From positions 1 through 15,838 of the forward strand of contig OMQS01000105.1 in NCBI GenBank assembly GCA_900313295.1: a stretch of DNA of 15,838 nucleotides. The letters run 5' to 3'. The position numbers and the translations under genes are program-made. Within the stretch, counting starts at the first letter, position 1. The number at the start of each line of letters is the position of its first letter. Of this stretch, positions 14,322 to 15,838 are shown piece after piece. A model generated the notes under the pieces. That model ran no database searches. It was not told the DNA's origin and saw only the letters and a program-made list of their open reading frames with translations. This DNA is from an uncultured Eubacteriales bacterium (GTDB lineage: Bacteria > Bacillota > Clostridia > Oscillospirales > Oscillospiraceae).

Positions 14322-14350
14322 ATTTTACCATACATGTCGAGGATTGTAAA
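14322..14350 (-). promoter_or_regulatory. Promoter for the ABC ATPase-permease unit
   Basis: On the minus strand, TTTACA (14350-14345) and TAAAAT (14327-14322) are 17 bases apart, with TGG before the -10 (extended -10). The predicted start is near 14315, about 60 bases before the ATPase gene. With the terminator at 14487-14519, this makes the ABC core a transcription unit separate from the binding protein. Confidence 0.8.
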
Positions 14351-14486
14351 TCGGAATTTGCAAAAAAAATGTTAGGTATCCAAAAAAAACGGAAGGTTAC
14401 ACAAGAACGGCAAAGTTCCTTTGTGAGAATTACCAAAGGGCACAGCAATAGGAGAAAAAGGAAGGAAATAATTGAATTTTTAGGAG

Positions 14487-14519
14487 AAAAAAATGGACTG
14501 CCGAAGCAGTCCATTTTTT
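14487..14519 (-). terminator. UUCG-loop terminator after the binding-protein gene
   Basis: On the minus strand, A6-TGGACTGC pairs with GCAGTCCA-T7 around a TTCG loop closed by C-G, the especially stable tetraloop. It lies 17 bases past the stop of the BMP lipoprotein gene. It should end most transcripts there and stabilise their 3' ends. The following 14336-14486 stretch is AT-rich and non-coding and contains only the promoter and a CAAAG/CTTTG repeat. Confidence 0.92.
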
Positions 14520-14536
14520 ATGCGGTAAGTAAAAAC

Positions 14537-15745
14537 TTAGCCGCCGAAGTTCTCATCCAGACGGGTGATGCCGTCGATAGCCAGATCGAAGTAAGGAGCG
14601 GAACGGAACTCGGACTCAGCGAAGTAACCGTCCTTGATGACCTCGGTGTCGGCGGTGTAAGCAGCGTCGGTATCCACGTCAGCCTTGTAGCTGGTCAGAT
14701 GCTCACCCTTAACGGTGAAGTTGGCGCAATCGAACACATGGATCTCGCCCTTCTCCAGCTTGGCCTTGGCGTCCGCAATAGCCTCGGCAGTGCCCTTGGC
14801 GGCAACAGCGTCATTGATCTCTTCCAGAACCACGGAGCCGGTGCTCAGGTCGCCGGTCCAGTCGGTCTTGATCTCGGTACCGTCCATGACAGCCTTGATG
14901 GCATACTCATAGTAGGGAGCCCAGTTGATGCGGGAGGAGATGATGTAGGTGTTGGGGCCGGCGGACTTGGTGGAGCCGTTGTAGGAAACGTTGGGGACCT
15001 TGGCGTTCTCGCAAGCGGTGGGAGCGCCGAAGGAGTCAGCGTGCTGGCTGATGAGCTTGCAGCCGCCGGCGATCAGCTTCTGAGCGCCTTCCTTCTCCAG
15101 AGCCTCGTCATACCAGCTGCCGGTGAAGGTCACGTCCATGGTGACGGTGGGGCAGACGGACTTGGCGCCCAGATAGAAGGAGGTGTAACCGGAGATAACT
15201 TCCGCATAGGTGAAAGCACCAACGTAGCCCATCTTGGCCTCTTCCTTGGTGAACTGACCGGCATCGATCATCTCGTTCAGCTTCAGACCGGCAGCGATAC
15301 CGGCCAGGAAACGGCCTTCATAGATGGAAGCGAAAGCGTTGTGATAGTTCTTCAGACCCTCGGTGTGAGCGCGGGTACCGGTGGAGTGGCAGAACTGGAC
15401 GTTGGGATACTTCTTGGCGGCGTCGATCATGAAGCCCTCGTGACCGAAGCTGTCGGCAAAGATGATGTTGCAGCCCTGCTCAGCCAGATCGCAAGCGGTC
15501 TCATAGCACTCCTGACCCTCAGGAATATTGGTCTTCAGGATGTAGTCAGCATCGGTCAGACCGAGATTCTTGATGGCCTCCTTGGCGCCATTGATGAAGT
15601 TCTTGTCGTAGGTGGAGTTTTCGTCGTGCAGGGTGATGAAGCCGACCTTGACCTTGGCCTTGTCAGCGTCATCGTCCTTCTTGCCGCAGGCGAACAGGCT
15701 CAGAGCCATAACCAGGGCGAGAAGCAGTGCCAGGAACTTTTTCAT
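14537..15745 (-). CDS. BMP/PnrA-family substrate-binding lipoprotein
   Basis: The 402-residue product is the surface receptor of the ABC importer encoded downstream. It starts with a lipoprotein signal peptide: MKK, a hydrophobic core, then LFAC with the lipidated Cys at 20, followed by a short charged linker. The mature part begins VKVGFITLHDENSTYDKNF, like the first strand of BMP-family (PnrA, BmpA) type I binding proteins. It also includes GCNIIFADSFGHEGFMIDAA and YEGRFLAGIAAGLKLNE. Relatives bind purine nucleosides, and some family members bind riboflavin, so the ligand is inferred from the adjoining deaminase. GGAGG lies about 9 bases before ATG 15745. It ends at a strong terminator, so it is probably made in excess of the ABC core. 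Confidence 0.94.
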   Translation of the reverse strand: MKKFLALLLALVMALSLFACGKKDDDADKAKVKVGFITLHDENSTYDKNFINGAKEAIKNLGLTDADYILKTNIPEGQECYETACDLAEQGCNIIFADSFGHEGFMIDAAKKYPNVQFCHSTGTRAHTEGLKNYHNAFASIYEGRFLAGIAAGLKLNEMIDAGQFTKEEAKMGYVGAFTYAEVISGYTSFYLGAKSVCPTVTMDVTFTGSWYDEALEKEGAQKLIAGGCKLISQHADSFGAPTACENAKVPNVSYNGSTKSAGPNTYIISSRINWAPYYEYAIKAVMDGTEIKTDWTGDLSTGSVVLEEINDAVAAKGTAEAIADAKAKLEKGEIHVFDCANFTVKGEHLTSYKADVDTDAAYTADTEVIKDGYFAESEFRSAPYFDLAIDGITRLDENFGG

Positions 15746-15779
15746 TCAGGTTTTCCTCCTTTTAATATGTGGCAGCCGA

Positions 15780-15785
15780 AGTATA
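15780..15785 (-). promoter_or_regulatory. Possible -10 for the BMP lipoprotein gene
   Basis: TATACT on the minus strand lies 35 bases before the start codon in an AT-rich block. No convincing -35 exists at 16-18 bases (GTTATT at 17). An inverted repeat (15801-15828) occupies the place where the -35 would be. The real promoter may lie beyond the window edge. Confidence 0.3.
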
Positions 15786-15800
15786 TATTTTCCGACTGTC

Positions 15801-15828
15801 TGAATAACGGGCACAGGCCCGACATTCA
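15801..15828. repeat. Inverted repeat upstream of the BMP lipoprotein gene
   Basis: TGAAT-aa-CGGGC-acag-GCCCG-ac-ATTCA forms two 5-bp stems separated by a 2+2 internal loop, with no T-run. It may be an operator, the end of an upstream leader structure, or a weak terminator of a gene beyond the edge. The symmetry is seen; the role is unknown. Confidence 0.55.
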
Positions 15829-15838
15829 CATACATCAA

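Overview
The window looks like a chromosomal segment from a GC-rich, endospore-forming member of the Clostridia, probably a gut Oscillospiraceae-type Firmicute. The basis is a spoIIR sporulation gene, GGAGG-type ribosome binding sites, extended -10 promoters, an FMN riboswitch on an ECF transporter, and protein types typical of that group. The species cannot be named from the sequence. Genes are dense and appear intact except at the left edge. I see no mobile element, CRISPR array, tRNA, rRNA or prophage.

Layout. 1-139: tail of a plus-strand gene cut by the window edge. 235-1086: ispE (isoprenoid precursor synthesis). 1140-1760: spoIIR (forespore-to-mother-cell signalling). 1950-3872: a membrane-bound nucleotide-sugar dehydratase for surface glycans. 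3919-4524 (minus): a riboflavin-type ECF S component under an FMN riboswitch (about 4614-4726). 4890-5417 and 5466-6182: a likely two-gene unit of a YpsA-like SLOG protein and a TepA/ClpP-like protease. 6226-7107 (minus): an RluA-type pseudouridine synthase. 7190-8293: a DUF362 protein with two 4Fe-4S motifs. 8454-9164: a TIM-barrel protein of unknown reaction.

9202-15745 (all minus) is a purine acquisition block. In transcription order it holds a BMP-family lipoprotein, a double-domain ABC ATPase, two BMP-type permeases and an amidohydrolase resembling 8-oxoguanine deaminase. The inferred role is uptake of a purine base or nucleoside followed by deamination. Each part is recognisable; the exact substrate is inferred. 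The block is divided by strong hairpins: a UUCG-loop terminator separates the binding protein from the ABC core, which has its own promoter, and another hairpin separates the permeases from the deaminase.

Most convergent or adjacent units are separated by perfect or near-perfect hairpin terminators. At two places (about 163-207 plus strand, 10582-10623 minus strand) an extended -10 element sits directly against the hairpin, so a new transcript would start inside its 5' arm. Two genes (spoIIR, tepA) have ribosome binding sites within hairpins. These regulatory layouts, and a TTGCA/TGCAA dyad over the promoter of the TIM-barrel gene, are the least explained parts of the window.
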